DNA of 64,000 nt from Ailanthus altissimus (Eukaryota > Streptophyta > Magnoliopsida > Sapindales > Simaroubaceae). The position numbers were made by a program, and so were the translations under genes. The first letter of the stretch is position 1. Each line of letters begins with the position of its first letter. Positions 12,172 through 23,639 of the stretch are shown here, one piece after another. The DNA is taken from NCBI GenBank assembly GCA_946807835.1, contig OX327686.1, forward strand, positions 17,174,001 through 17,238,000, in the 5' to 3' direction. The notes under the pieces were generated by a model. It was not told where the DNA came from and made no database searches. It saw only the letters and a program-made list of their open reading frames with translations.

Positions 12172-12320
12172 GTTGGGAGTAGATTTATCTAGGGTGTTTG
12201 CATGTGAGGTGTGTGTTTAACAACAAGTATAACGTTGATATTTAGTCTTTGGACAGAAATATCAACTGTAAGTAGTACTCTCAATGCAGTAAACAAATGT
12301 TGATAATAAATCTGCCAACA
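12172..12320 (-). mobile_element. Short 5' LTR of copia element B (149 bp)
   Basis: Minus-strand sequence beginning TGTTGGCAG and ending CTCCCAACA, i.e. TGTTGG...CCAACA inverted ends, directly preceding the primer-binding site. A 149-bp LTR is very short for copia, though Tos17-like elements are comparable. The 3' partner was lost when copy A' replaced the element's end. The element sits inside the leader of the copia element to its right. Confidence 0.75.
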
Positions 12321-13461
12321 ATAAGCCTTTCTTTGGATTGATTTATTGCATGAATGGAAAACTTGATAATTATCACATTTATTATTACAAATATGTCTAT
12401 TGTTTGGCCAAAAGATAATCTTTCTTTAAGCCAATTATTTTTGTAGAAAAATAAACATATTCATCTTAATATCCTCAAATAAAGAAATAAAAATAAATTG
12501 ATTGAAATAACATATTGTCAAAGTAACCTTTGTTATGTAGTGCAAAGAAAAATAATCGAATACCCATAAATAGAAAAATTAAGCTTTTCTTATGCACTGA
12601 AGTGGCGCATATCGCCAAGGCCACTATGGTTACAATACTGCTAATAGTCCAAAATAGGGTCATGATTGTTGGATCAAATCCAAATAGATCGAATTTCAAG
12701 TTGGATCTCCATCAATTGGGTCGGGTAAACCCAATTCTCCCAAAATAATTGAAAACTCCTAAATTTTGACCATAAATTCACCAACTTTAGATTTGTAAAT
12801 ACCCAAAATAGACCACAAATAAATTTGGGTCAAAATTAGAACCTATTCATAATTCTTTTAAAGTTTTAAGACCAAACTATAATTACTTAAAGTCAGAAGG
12901 GGCTAGGTAAGAGAAGTTAATTATACTGGGAACTATAGAAATATTGCAAATATTTATAGCTAAAACATAATTATCCAAAACTTTAGGGGGCTATATGAAA
13001 ATAGCCATTACTATTAGGGCCGATTTAAATTTTTTTTAAACTTTTATGGTAAAAATATAATTAAAAAACTAAGAGAAATCTATTTGATATTTACCAAAGA
13101 TTACCCTAATCCATACTTTTATCACACACCGTTTGCCGCCAAAACTTCTTTCTTTTTCTTTCTTTTTATTAATAATAAATATAAATAAAAATTAAAAAAA
13201 AATTAAATTATTTAAGAACACAAAAAAACTAAATTAAAGCTGAATTTTGATGTTTTTCATTCTCAATTCTTCTAATCAATGACTCTTAACTATATTTGAA
13301 CTTTTAAATCACAATGAAAACTATAAACTTAATGTTTTTCCTCTACAAAATCATAAAAAAAATTCATACATATAATATCTTTGTCCTAAATAACCATATG
13401 AGAAAGATATTCAAAACATAAATATATGTATTAGCAATCCTAATAATTTAACATGATTTTT
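12321..13461 (-). mobile_element. Leader/5' interior of a third copia-like element (V), interrupted by element B
   Basis: On the minus strand this follows the primer-binding site at 13462-13473. It is AT-rich and non-coding as far as I can see. An open frame at 12699-12475 has no recognisable domain and a hydrophobic, low-complexity composition. The LTR of element B begins at 12320, so the rest of element V is displaced or lost. Confidence 0.5.
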
Positions 13462-13473
13462 GCTCTGATACCA
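13462..13473 (-). other. Primer-binding site of element V
   Basis: The minus strand reads TGGTATCAGAGC exactly, complementary to the initiator-Met tRNA 3' end, two bases after the LTR end. Confidence 0.9.
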
Positions 13474-13475
13474 CT

Positions 13476-13965
13476 TGTTAGACATAATCATAAATTGGAT
13501 TCATACTTATATAGACATAACCGAAAATCTATCATGTCAAATATTCAGATAGGTATTAAGAAAAACATACATGAGGAATTCATGATTATTAGAATTTGAA
13601 TATTAGTAGCCTTGAATGAGAACTACGAGTATAATGGCATTTCACAATCAAATCTATGTAGGCTCAATGAGGTTCTCTCTCTGTAATGAAAAAAAAAAGA
13701 GCATTATATGTATTGATTTGACTTGGGGACCACAACCTTAAAATGTGTCTTTATAAACTAGTTTAAATTATTATCCCATCAATTATAATCCAACTAGTAT
13801 TGAGTTCCTACACATAACAAGTCTATATCAAATTAGATTTCTTTAGAGCCCAATAAGATATATCCCTAAATAGATCACTTAAATTGGCCCTTATTTAAGA
13901 TAACTCATAATATATAATTATTATTAATAAATAATCCAACAAAAAGGAAATAATAAAACCTAACA
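13476..13965 (-). mobile_element. 5' LTR of copia-like element V (490 bp)
   Basis: Plus strand TGTTAGACAT...AACCTAACA gives matching TGTTAG/CTAACA ends, and a perfect primer-binding site lies just beyond its minus-strand 3' end. The sequence does not resemble families P or Q. No second copy is present in the window and the outer flank shows no testable TSD. Confidence 0.75.
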
Positions 13966-15415
13966 CATAAAAGTTGTTTAAATTTTAGTTTCCATTAACA
14001 CTTGACTTCTTATTTCTAACTTTTTAGTATATATATTTAGTAGTGAGTAAGATCTTAGAAACAAAATAAACATTTCAATAACAATATATATACTTATTTG
14101 AATAACCTGTATTTATAAACATGTATTATCATACCATGCTTTTCTCTATTCAAAATTAAACACATAAGAATTTCAAAGAATTTTGTTTCAACGAACATCT
14201 CTAAGAATTCATTTCTCTATGAATTTCTAAAGTAGAGACTAGAAAACAAAATTTTCAGCAATAAAGCTAAATTGAAAAAATAGTTTTACCTATCAAATGA
14301 CCTTAAAAATTCTAAATTTTATAAATTACCTTTTATATATTCCTAGTTATTCAAGTTTTAACTTCGTTATTTTTAGATGATTTTAAATATTTTATGAATT
14401 AAATTGTGAACTATGTTCACATATGAAAATTGTTTGACAGATTCTATCAAGCAAAAACATATATTTTTTTATAGTTTTATTGAGCCAAATATCTTGAATA
14501 AATTAGATGTTAAAATCTTATGTGTCTAAAACAGATGGGTATAAAGTTTGCATGAATTCGATTTACAGAATATGTGTTACAAATTTTAGAGCATTTATTG
14601 TTTGATACTAAAATAGAAAATAGAGAGAGTTAGGTTGAGAAATATATCTAGTTTAAGAATGATTATGAATGGAAAGTAATTGTTGTCTTGATGAGTTTGG
14701 TGTTTGTGGTCTTTGGACGCATAGAGATATTCTTTGTGGATTTTGCTTTTGTTGAGGTAAGCAGGTTTATTCATAATGTATTCGTTTTATTTTCAAATGA
14801 GAAATGTTGTTATTATGTTATGCAAATTATAGAGAATGCTTAAAGATCCTTATGATTTGTTGTTACTTTTGAAACATATTTTATGATTTTCTAATTAAAT
14901 TATTTTCCACTGATTTTGATCAAAAATATGTATATGTTTTTATAGGTTATGTATTTTTGAAGTTTTTAATTAAATAATTTGTTTACAATTTTAAACATCT
15001 CTTTAAACAAGATTGCAAAGCTATTGATTTCTATACAATAACAAAAAAATTATGATTTTAATTTTGAGTTAATTGAATATTATTCACAAAATTGTTACAA
15101 GTTATGCTGTTATGAAAGATAAAATCTATGATATTTGAAATGAATTAATTATTGAATTTGAAATTTAAAGAAAATATTTTGGCTCATTATCTATAGTCAT
15201 ATGATATTGATCGATTGATAGGATATATAATTTGGACGAACTAATATCCATTTTGAATGTGCACACTATATATGATTATTAGCTAAGTTGTCGGGGGTAC
15301 ATGTGACACTATAGACACGTGCAACCTTTGTATACTTCTGATATATGAGCATTTGCAAAACAATATTGTTATTAAACAAATTTTCATATTGACTTATGAT
15401 ATTGAAGAATTTACT
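13966..15415. other. AT-rich intergenic DNA, nothing recognised
   Basis: No frame of convincing length, no LTR ends and no match to other parts of the window. Probably very old or single-copy spacer. Confidence 0.6.
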
Positions 15416-15536
15416 TGGATAAATTTTCAATGCCCATGACTGAGCGCCGGGGCGAGGTCAGTAGCTAAGCACCACGGCGCCCATGGGGTAACAGTATCTA
15501 GTGAACAGTATTTTGCTAGAATAACTCGTGGACAAT
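15416..15536 (+). mobile_element. Upstream remnant of an Athila-like LTR (U), 5' limit unclear
   Basis: GC-rich words (GAGCGCCGGGGCG, AGCACCACGGCGCC) sit here as they do upstream of TATA in the other Athila-like LTRs, and the LTR resumes after the Q insertion at 17034 with its TATA box (CTATAAATAG near 17055). I could not fix the 5' end; no TGAT start with a TSD matching the 3' flank (ATCAC) was found. Confidence 0.45.
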
Positions 15537-15733
15537 TGATAAGGGCAAATTTGTCATATATTTTCTCATGTTTTTATTATTGATATTTTATGATTTTATG
15601 AGAATAGATGGCTATTTATGTGCATTATTGTTATTTATAGGGACTTGAACGAATAGATAAATTTTCAATGCCCATGACTGAGCGCTGGGGCAAAAACAGG
15701 GACTAAAATGCAAAGTTTTCAAATTATGAGTAC

Positions 15734-15995
15734 AGCGCCCCCGCGCCACAATTATTTTCGCCCCAGCGCTGAAATAGTGATCGAAATAAGAAAAACGACC
15801 TGCTTAAGTCGCGTCTAGCGCCCCAGCGCCGAAGAGTCACCGCTCCAGCGACGATCCATCGCCCCAGCGCTATAAACATACCGCGCCAGCGGTGAAGCCG
15901 TTTTCATACAGCGCCCCAGCGCCAAGATCCCACCGCTCCAGCGATAACCGTTTTCACGCGTCGCCCCAGCGACAGATGCATAGCGCGCCAGCGGT
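15734..15995 (+). repeat. Array of ten small GC dyads, core CGC-NCCN-GCG
   Basis: Ten copies of CGC....GCG in 260 bp, in otherwise AT-rich DNA. Perfect 5-bp stems: ACCGC/GCGGT at 15880-15893 and GTCGC/GCGAC at 15960-15973. Others: 15757-15770, 15817-15830, 15841-15850, 15860-15869, 15910-15923, 15934-15943 and 15984-15993, plus a diverged one at 15734-15747. The loop is nearly always NCCA. Equivalent arrays lie at about 8435-8650, 41490-41600 (decayed) and 50270-50480. Confidence 0.85.
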
Positions 15996-16048
15996 AGTGC
16001 GAGTCCTAGTCCGACGAGAATTGAGATTTTCAAGCTCATATCAATCCC

Positions 16049-16058
16049 TATATAAAGC
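16049..16058 (+). promoter_or_regulatory. TATA box of Q LTR
   Basis: CTATATAAAG, conserved at the same place in all well-preserved Q copies, just downstream of the dyad array. It marks the probable U3/R boundary of the LTR. Confidence 0.7.
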
Positions 16059-17033
16059 CACTCGTTCCCAGCCTTCGAAAAACAATCCAAGACGACCCAA
16101 GAGCACCAAGAATATAGAGCACAAGTCTTGGAGAGCAATAGGAACTTAATTGAAGCAACTTTAGAGAGAGATACAAGACGTTCTTCGACATCAAGAGTTC
16201 CTAGGCAACGCAATTAAGAGCGATTCGACGTCTATATCGGTTTGCTAATAATTGTATCATGATTTATAATTATTTTTACTGTTGTTCTCTTGTAGCCATG
16301 AGCTAACTTATTTTCTAGGGTTAATATTTGAACTCAATATGTGCACTTAAATTGTCATATCTTTTAGTATTTAATAAACTTAGTCATTTATTATTTAAAT
16401 TACTTGTGTTTAATGCTTCAATATATCTAGCCAATATATGGTGAATGAATTGGTAATATTTTGATAAACTCGGAAGAGGAATCAATATATTTAGACCTAG
16501 GTAATTTGATGCATGATTGTAGAGTAACATTCAATGTTGCATATGCAAGTTTCAACTTAGGATAGGAATATACCTAATTGGCATGTATGATCAATAAGAC
16601 CTAATCTTAATGAATCTTAATTTATTACAAGTACCATAGGAATATAGGTATTTGGTAAATTAAGGTATACTTGCATGACCTTGGAAGAGGCTTGTGAATA
16701 CATTAGTGTCTTGATCAATAATAAAGACTAAGGGAGTTAAATATTATAAGGTTAATCATTAGAAAGAATATTGAGGGATAGTATTAATCCTAGGTTTTCT
16801 CTACATTGCTATCTTTAAATCTCATTGCATTGTGTTTTTGTTTTTATATTTCTTACATTCATTCTTAGATTTTTATTTATCTGAATAATTATTAGAAAGA
16901 TATAATTTTAGTAATTGGTTAAAAAGAAAACATTATCCCTGTGGGTTCGACATCCGACTTATTTAGTCTCTTTATTACTTGCATACGATAGTGTATACTT
17001 GCACTTAATTTATGATATAGAAATATCGCATCA

Positions 17034-18044
17034 ACAGTAATTTGAAAACATAAACCTATAAATAGAATGTCAAAAATCCTAATTAATGAAATGAGGAAAG
17101 AGAGGAGAAAAATGGCAAAAACATAGAGAAAAATTCACAATAAAAATCAAAGATCAATGGCAAAGATTGAAGAACCAATATCAAGATTCGAGCTTCAAGT
17201 CAAGATTGAGGGAGAAGCATATCAATGAGTCACTTGATTAGTTTTTCTTCTCTTTCTTTATCATTATGTTCTTATTCTTGTTGATCTTTATGAATTGGTT
17301 TGATACTTTTGATTTTGTGATAGGCTAAATTATTTATCTAAGGTTAGACTATGTGAACTTAGTATGAATTTAGAATGTGTTAATTATTAGTTTATGAACT
17401 TGATGCATTTAATTGATTCATTCTATCTTGTATTTTAATGTTTTCATTATACCTAATCAATATTTTGAATGATTGAGGAACTATGATGAACTCAACAAAG
17501 GGATTCATGTGCTTAGCTTAGGATAGTTTGATGCATGATCATAGGATAACAACTATGAGTTTCATCTACGATAGACATATACCTAGGTGGCATGTATGGT
17601 ATAGTATAATTTAGACTTGATCTTAATGAATTACATTCTGATTTGATTACCATAGATATGTAGGTGATTGTTAGAATGCGTAATATAGTCACTTGACCAT
17701 CAACAGAGGCTTGTGATGAGATTAGTGTCTAAGCCAATCAATTAGTATTAAGGGATTAACTAAGTGGTTAATGAGTCTAATGAAATATTAGGGGACGAGT
17801 CAAAATTCTAGTTTATCTTTATTTATGAATTCTACTCTTTACTTTTGTTTAGTTAATTGATAGAATTAGATTAGTTAAATAAATTCTAAATTTTAGTTTT
17901 TTGAATAAAAGTTAAGTAGGTACAATTTTAATACTTGATTTATAGAATTAGATCGCATAGTTCCTGTAGGATCGATATCTGGACTTAAAATCATATATTA
18001 CTTGATATGATAGCGTGCGCTTGCGCTTAACTAATAAAGCATCA
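17034..18044 (+). mobile_element. 3' part of Athila-like LTR U
   Basis: Contains a TATA box near 17055 and the conserved downstream half shared with Q, R and S LTRs (a 'gatgcatgat.atagg..aac' segment, a 'ggaatatacctaggtggcatgtat'-like segment, and an end reading GGATCGATATCTGG...CTTGCGCTTAA...AAGCATCA). It ends at 18044. It is related to Q in the downstream half but clearly a different LTR upstream. Confidence 0.65.
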
Positions 18045-18088
18045 ATCACTTAATCCATTTCTCAAAATTTTGATATATGGTAAAATAG

Positions 18089-18972
18089 AGAAGAGCTACA
18101 GGGGAGCAACTAAATGAGATTGAGCTTTTCTATATCATGCATTTCAGTAACAATAAAGGAATGTGGATGCTCAAACTAAATATGTAAGTTTTATACTTTA
18201 TTACTTTCTTTATAACTGATATATATAGTGTAAAAATATTTTATTCTATATTTATGTAAGAGTGAAAAGAAAATAATGTTGCTATAATAAGAATCTTAAT
18301 ATTTTTTTTTTAATCATCATTGTTAATGATTACTATACTATTTATTATATTTTCATCTTTTTTACTTTACATTGAGTTTAACATTTAAATTAAACTAAAA
18401 TAAAATTATGCTAGCGAAATGTTTTTCTTTAGTGAGTAAATACTCGTAGTTATGCTACTTGTCTAATCTGAGTGAAATTCATATGTTACCTTTAGTATTT
18501 TTGTTCTTGTTATATTAGATTTTTTTTTTCTAATATTTTAATCAGAACAACAACTTTAAACTTTTTTTCAGTTCAAAATTATGAATTTTATATTCTACAT
18601 ATTTTATAATTTATTTAGGATGTTGAATTGAAATTTTATATCGAACAAGAACCTATCCTCGAAGGTGAAACACCCTTGTCACCTAAAGAAATTGTTAAAC
18701 TTATTGTTGGCAACAACTTTAGAGGTTTTAGATTCCAACCAATAAAATCTACTCATGTGACATTCATAGCATCATCACAAGTAGAAAATGAATTGTAAGG
18801 GATTATTAGTAGTCAAGCTAAAGAGTTTGAGAGTACACACACTGAATTGGAATGTACTTGCACTGAGTTAGGTAAGACATGTAATAAGCTAAAAAAATGT
18901 CAAATTAAATTAGATGATACACATGCAATAGTTGATAGGCGACAAAAGCACATAAATAACAAGAGCGCCTGA
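18089..18972 (+). pseudogene. En/Spm (CACTA) second-protein fragment, Transposase_24 type, two exons
   Basis: Exon at 18089-18183 reads TGEQLNEIELFYIMHFSNNKG, matching the conserved 'E-x-F-x-x-TH' segment of plant En/Spm Transposase_24 proteins. It ends at a GTAAGT donor (18184), preceded by an in-frame TAG at 18086. A second exon begins after TTATTTAG at 18619 and stays in frame for 118 codons to TGA at 18970-18972, with one internal TAA (18796-18798). It contains LSPKEIVKLIVGNNFRGF, where the family has its Gly-Arg-rich block, then a charged Glu/Cys-rich tail. Family call is from motif memory; the stops make it non-functional. Confidence 0.6.
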
Positions 18973-20015
18973 ATCAAATAAAAAAATTCTTATTTATTAC
19001 TTCGTGAGTCATTCAACTACCTTTTCTAGTATACATATATTTGTGGTCAATAACTTTTACTTTTAGTTTTTGTTTATCTTTTCTCGTATTCTTAAAATGA
19101 AAATTAATGATCCCTATCATTGAGTTTTATTGTATTTTGTGGGTTGAATTGTTATTTTTTATAGGCAACGTTCATTTTTGGTATAACGTCATAAGTAAAT
19201 GACAATGCCAATTAGATATTAATCCATCATATGTAAATAACAATGTGAATTAAATATTAATGTCATTTTGGTTGCATAATTATATCCTCTTTTTCATGTT
19301 TGGTATCTTATTCAATTAATTTTTATCATAAGGACTAAATAATATGATGAAATTAGTTTTTATATTTTTTATTCAATAAATTTAATTGTATTTTTATATA
19401 TAGACAAAAGACAAAATTAATATTTATAAAATTAAAATTAATATAATAATAATTATTCATAAAATTATTATGCAACCACAGAGAGATCTTACTCTTCGAT
19501 AAATAAACATGTATGGCAACCATTAAAGTAGACCCTAAAATAGTTTTTTAAAAAATATTTATAATTTTTCAATTGAAATAAAAAGTAATATTTTGCTACT
19601 ATAAACATGGACGTAGAAAATAAATACTGTTCTTTTTTTGGAACCAACCAAATTGATCGAACACATCTTAAAATATTTTTGTAAAGAAAAAAAAAATTAA
19701 TCTAATCTTGTTACCTTGTAACAAAAAATAGTTGCAAAATATATAAACTTTTACAACCAAATCTATAATCGCAAAAAAATACATTCTGCGACCAAGTGAT
19801 TAGTTGAAAAACAATTTTTCCCTGAATGTAAAATAAATTTTGTGACTAATAATTTTTGCAATGAGACCAATAAGTAGTTTGCAAAAAATGTTCCTCAATG
19901 AATCTAGTGTGGCAACTTTGTGACAAATTTTTTATTGTGATATAATATTAACGATTATAATTCTTATATTTTGCGATAACTTTGATGGTTGTAGACGATG
20001 CTATTTGTTGTAGTA
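18973..20015 (+). mobile_element. 3' non-coding part and terminus of a CACTA element
   Basis: Subterminal sequence from about 19600 repeats short words such as TTGCGAC/TTGTGAC and TTGCAAAA in both orientations, as CACTA subterminal regions do. It ends TTTGTTGTAGTA near 20015, one base from the TTTGTTGTAGTG expected of a CACTACAACAAA terminus. The 5' end was not found. Confidence 0.5.
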
Positions 20016-20293
20016 ATCTATCAGCATACCCGATAATGCAAGCAGCTCGAAATAGTTGAATGTTCCCATAATTCGCTGGTTAGATTCATGTTTCGTAAAC
20101 TCAAACTCCCCAGCATTCGTCGTGAAATGCCAAAAATTTTATCTGTATTATACTTTATGTCAGCATCTACCCTTTAAATTTATCGTAAAAATCATAATTT
20201 CTGCATATCAGAGTCCTTAAACACAGTATTTAATAATAGTAAAGTCGACACACAGATTTGAGTTTTATTCTTATTATTAATTCCCATTTCTAA

Positions 20294-20335
<42 letters not shown>

Positions 20336-23029
20336 TATTGTCTATTTCACATAAAAAATAGAAATAATGCATAGTTCAACACGTGTAATTTTCAGTGAAA
20401 ATTTTTGAAATAGTAGAAATGAGCTTTGTGTCCATGTTAAATCTCCAATAATGCCACATCAATCACAACAGAGCAGGTAGATAATAAAGTATTTTAATTT
20501 GCAGCACTAGCTTTTACTTCACATAATTTTCTTCTTGATCTTCAACTAATAATTTCCTTACCTAAATTTTCAACATCTATATAATCCACATTGTTTATCT
20601 TCCACTGACTCCAGTTCTCAAAGGCTACAACTAGAAGATTAAAGCCATATATGGTTGAAGATCCACATAAATTAACAAAAATGCAAACTCTTAATGCTAG
20701 ATTACAATGACCATACTGAAAAGACTGGAATGGAACTCCTTAAACATATGATTATTGAGACTGGCAAATAAAGAATTGCTATATCCTGAAATTTTTAGCT
20801 TTAAAAGATACATAACTTTTTTCTCTCTTCTATTAAGTGCTTAGAATGTCCCTACTAAAAGCATAAATAGAAAACCCAATCAACAATTAAGAACTCATGC
20901 TTACAAAAAGAAGCAAGACAAAGTAGAACATCTTACAAGATGAATATAATCAACTAGACATTATAAGCAACTAAGAACTGGTCATGTTAGGGAAGATCAC
21001 TGTAAAATAGTAAAGGCATCTATAGACTGACATACACACAGTAGACGAGTAACATCCAAATAACTCAAAACGAATATAAATCAACATAAATGTTTATGTG
21101 ATATGGAAATTCGACATGGACGTTCCATTCCTATTAACATTCTCATGCAAAAAACAAGCAAAATAAAGAAAGAAATTAAAATATTTTTCCTTTGCGTATA
21201 AGTTAGTTAAATTTATTTATCACCGGACGGGCATCTCATCACATTTACCATTTGACACCTTGTCATGTCATGTCTTGTCTAACATCAAGCTTCATACGGT
21301 TTCAAGTCTACCATCAACGGAGCCAAAAGGGAAAATTACTTACAAGATTTGATTTTATTGCTACGTAGGAATCAAGCATTGTTATTTCTTCCTTAGAATG
21401 CCTAAGTGGGAACTGGCTTGCAGTATACTCTAGAAAAATCAAGTATTAAATTAGATGAAAATGAGAAAAACCAAAAATATGGAACATAGCACATGTGACA
21501 GTGACATTCTCTAAAACCATTAAGTATGACAGAGAAGAGCATGGGATGTGTGAAAGGTATTGATTGTCTTAACCAAAAATAAATAGATAAATAAATGTGA
21601 TTATATATAAACAAGCCAAGAATGGCAATTATGCATAAACTCTACTTTTATGAAATATTTATTAACATCCATTGACAAAATACATCCAGTGTTGTATAAA
21701 AATCTAATTCAAGTTTTGAAGCATTGTACTTGAAGAATCAGCAAACTTCTAGACTTTATAGTAATGCTTTCAAGAGCACACAAAATTCTTACATGAAGTC
21801 ATTGGCTGAATCAATAACTTAGAGCTACCCATGAACCTAAGTTATTTATACAATTACAGGACATTAATTTTTATCACTTTAATGTTCAAACTTTAACATC
21901 AAAGAATGACAACTACCATCACCAGCAAAATAAAGGAAGAAAGGAAACACAACATTAGATGTTTCATTGTTACAATTATGGGACCTCAAAATATGAGATA
22001 TTTCATTGCTAAAAAATACTAAGAAACAAATTACAAGCATACCATACGAATACTTCGAGTAATCACAAAACTATTAGCCAAAAGCAACCTATAAAACTTC
22101 AAATACATCATAACTTTCTACATTTACATTCTAAAGCTCAAAATGACAAATTAATGAAAATTGATGTCAAAAATTGATTTGATGTGCTACCTGCTCACTA
22201 TTATGTAGATAATGGTTTCTTCCAACAAATGTACAACTGCTCTACAATGAGGACAGAGTACAGTTGATTATCCTGCAATCTCCTTAACCACTCAGAGAAG
22301 CATCCAGAGATACATAAGACAGCTAGGTTTAAAATAAAATACTTGAAATGAAAAAAATTTTACTGGGACAGATAAGCTATCGGTCGTGGACCATAAATTG
22401 TGAAGACAATGGGCAACTGTTACAACATCATGCCATATATTTAAGCAAAAACAGCATTTTTCATGCTCGATGTCAATCAAAATATGAAGAAACCACAGAC
22501 AGACAATTATAACACTACCATAATAACAAAGGCAATAGCCTAAATGATAGAATACTTCAAGGCACAAATATTGTTGATAGTTATCTACCTTCAATTGCTA
22601 GTTGTCGGATTCTTGTACAAGCAATAATTTAAATCTGTAGTTCAAAAATCCTAGAACAACAAGGACCAAATGATATAAATGAATAGCAGTAAAGAACTTA
22701 AAGAGCAAGAGAAAAGCACAGAAAAGAATTTATAAAAATAAAAAAGAAACAAACAAACCTGTCAACAGAGAGAAATCAAGGCCAAAATACATGTGAATAA
22801 GGCTTCAATGTTTCAATTACAATAAATTCCTCAAAGAACTTTAGAAATAATTATTATATATCAATTTCCTTGTTAAAGTGTAGGGCAACAAAATATCAAC
22901 TCATTCTTGACCTGATGCCTCTATCAAAATAAACTTGCTTGATTCCCAGTTTAAGCTGTTTTCTGATCTCTATAACCAATTTCTTCTCATGAAATAAGAA
23001 AAAAAAATTATAAATTTATTGAAAATTAC
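20016..23029. other. Low-copy-looking AT-rich DNA; possible intron of the VAL2-like relic
   Basis: No LTR ends and no similarity to repeats elsewhere in the window. On the minus strand it lies immediately downstream of the VAL2-like exon's splice donor, so it could be its intron, but I found no second exon (the cysteine-rich continuation expected) anywhere in it. Open frames at 21614-21402 and 22594-22292 have no recognisable domain. Confidence 0.4.
20293..20335. repeat. Compound (TA)n(GA)n microsatellite
   Basis: About 11 TA units run directly into about 10 GA units. A similar TA-GA junction recurs in the P LTR at 34748-34777. Confidence 0.95.
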
Positions 23030-23151
23030 CCGCACTTATCACAGAGAAGGGCAAATTCGCTAGATTGCAGAGGCCAACCTCTCCTTCACTCAATCGACAT
23101 TGACGATGCTCGACAAGCTTCATTCACGCAAGTCTTTATCGACGACTCCAT
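23030..23151 (-). pseudogene. First exon of a VAL2/HSL1-like B3 transcriptional repressor, with a stop
   Basis: The minus-strand ATG at 23151-23149 opens 40 codons that read MESSIKTCVNEACRASS and, further on, RRGWPLQSSEFALLCDKCG. This is the N-terminal cysteine-rich start of plant VAL/HSI2-type proteins (B3, CW and PHD-like domains; Polycomb-linked silencing of seed genes), closest to VAL2. Exon end: GG|GTAATT at 23030/23029, splitting the Gly codon of KCG, where an intron is plausible. Codon 22 is TGA (23088-23086) exactly where the family has Trp in 'EWKKGWP'. No further exon is visible leftwards. I read it as a relic or a captured exon; a sequencing error at one base is the alternative. 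Confidence 0.65.
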
Positions 23152-23570
23152 TTCTCTACAAGCTCAAAATCTGCAAATTTCGCCAAAATTGAATCGAATC
23201 AAACATATATCCAATTCCTAACTCAAAGCAATTGGTTAACAAAAGGACGAACTATCAGAGCTACCAATTTTATACCGCCAAAACCAAAACTGACTAACCT
23301 CATGTGCCTCAATACAAAATGACAATGACATCCATTTTTGGCTCCCCCTGAAACAGAGCACCAATTCGGGACCCCATCCTCTATTAAGCTCCGCATCGCC
23401 ATGGTCCTTCTCTTCCATCCAATTTTTTGCCAAAAATAAAAATAATAAACTTAGGGCTTGTAGATGAAATAGTGAGACGAGTTGTGTGAGAGTAAAAACA
23501 TCCAAAGCAACGTAGTTTTGAACAAAGAAAAAGGCAACGCCTCCAGTGCAGGCATTGGATTAATCAAATG
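23152..23570 (-). other. Presumed 5' flank/UTR of the VAL2-like exon
   Basis: Higher in GC than its surroundings and free of repeat similarity. The minus strand contains several short upstream ATGs (for instance 23418-23416 and 23403-23401) with open frames of up to 89 codons, but none matches a family I know. Treat as 5' leader or promoter of the relic. Confidence 0.35.
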
Positions 23571-23639
23571 GCAGATTTGATGATATATAATCTTGTGTAA
23601 ACTGAAAAATATCAAAAAGTTTTATCTTAATGTTTAGTT

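Larger units (their letters stand above)
15537..17033 (+). mobile_element. Solo LTR, family Q copy 2 (1497 bp)
   Basis: Begins TGATAAGGGC and ends ATCGCATCA. Flanks ACAAT (15532-15536) and ACAGT (17034-17038) match at four of five bases, an eroded TSD. It carries a TATA box at 16049-16058 and ten GC dyads at 15734-15995. At 15656-15691 it holds 36 bp that no other Q copy has and that match 15418-15453, just outside its own left end, with one mismatch. It is inserted in LTR U. Confidence 0.88.

Noticed and set aside
12475..12748. Hydrophobic minus frame (74 codons) and its plus-strand overlap
   Set aside because: Low-complexity composition, no gag or membrane-protein family recognised; lies in a copia leader.
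13455..13490. tRNA-like segment near TGGTATCAGAGC
   Set aside because: Only the 12-nt primer-binding site next to an LTR end; no cloverleaf possible.
15815..16213. 132-codon minus frame, 85-codon plus frame and similar frames in the other Q copies (8508-8756, 50287-50593)
   Set aside because: They overlap the GC dyad array, are not in the same frame between copies and contain only repeat-encoded residues.
22190..22280. Minus-strand CPHC zinc-finger-like stretch flanked by AG and GT splice-like signals
   Set aside because: All three frames of the would-be exon contain stops and no family match follows.
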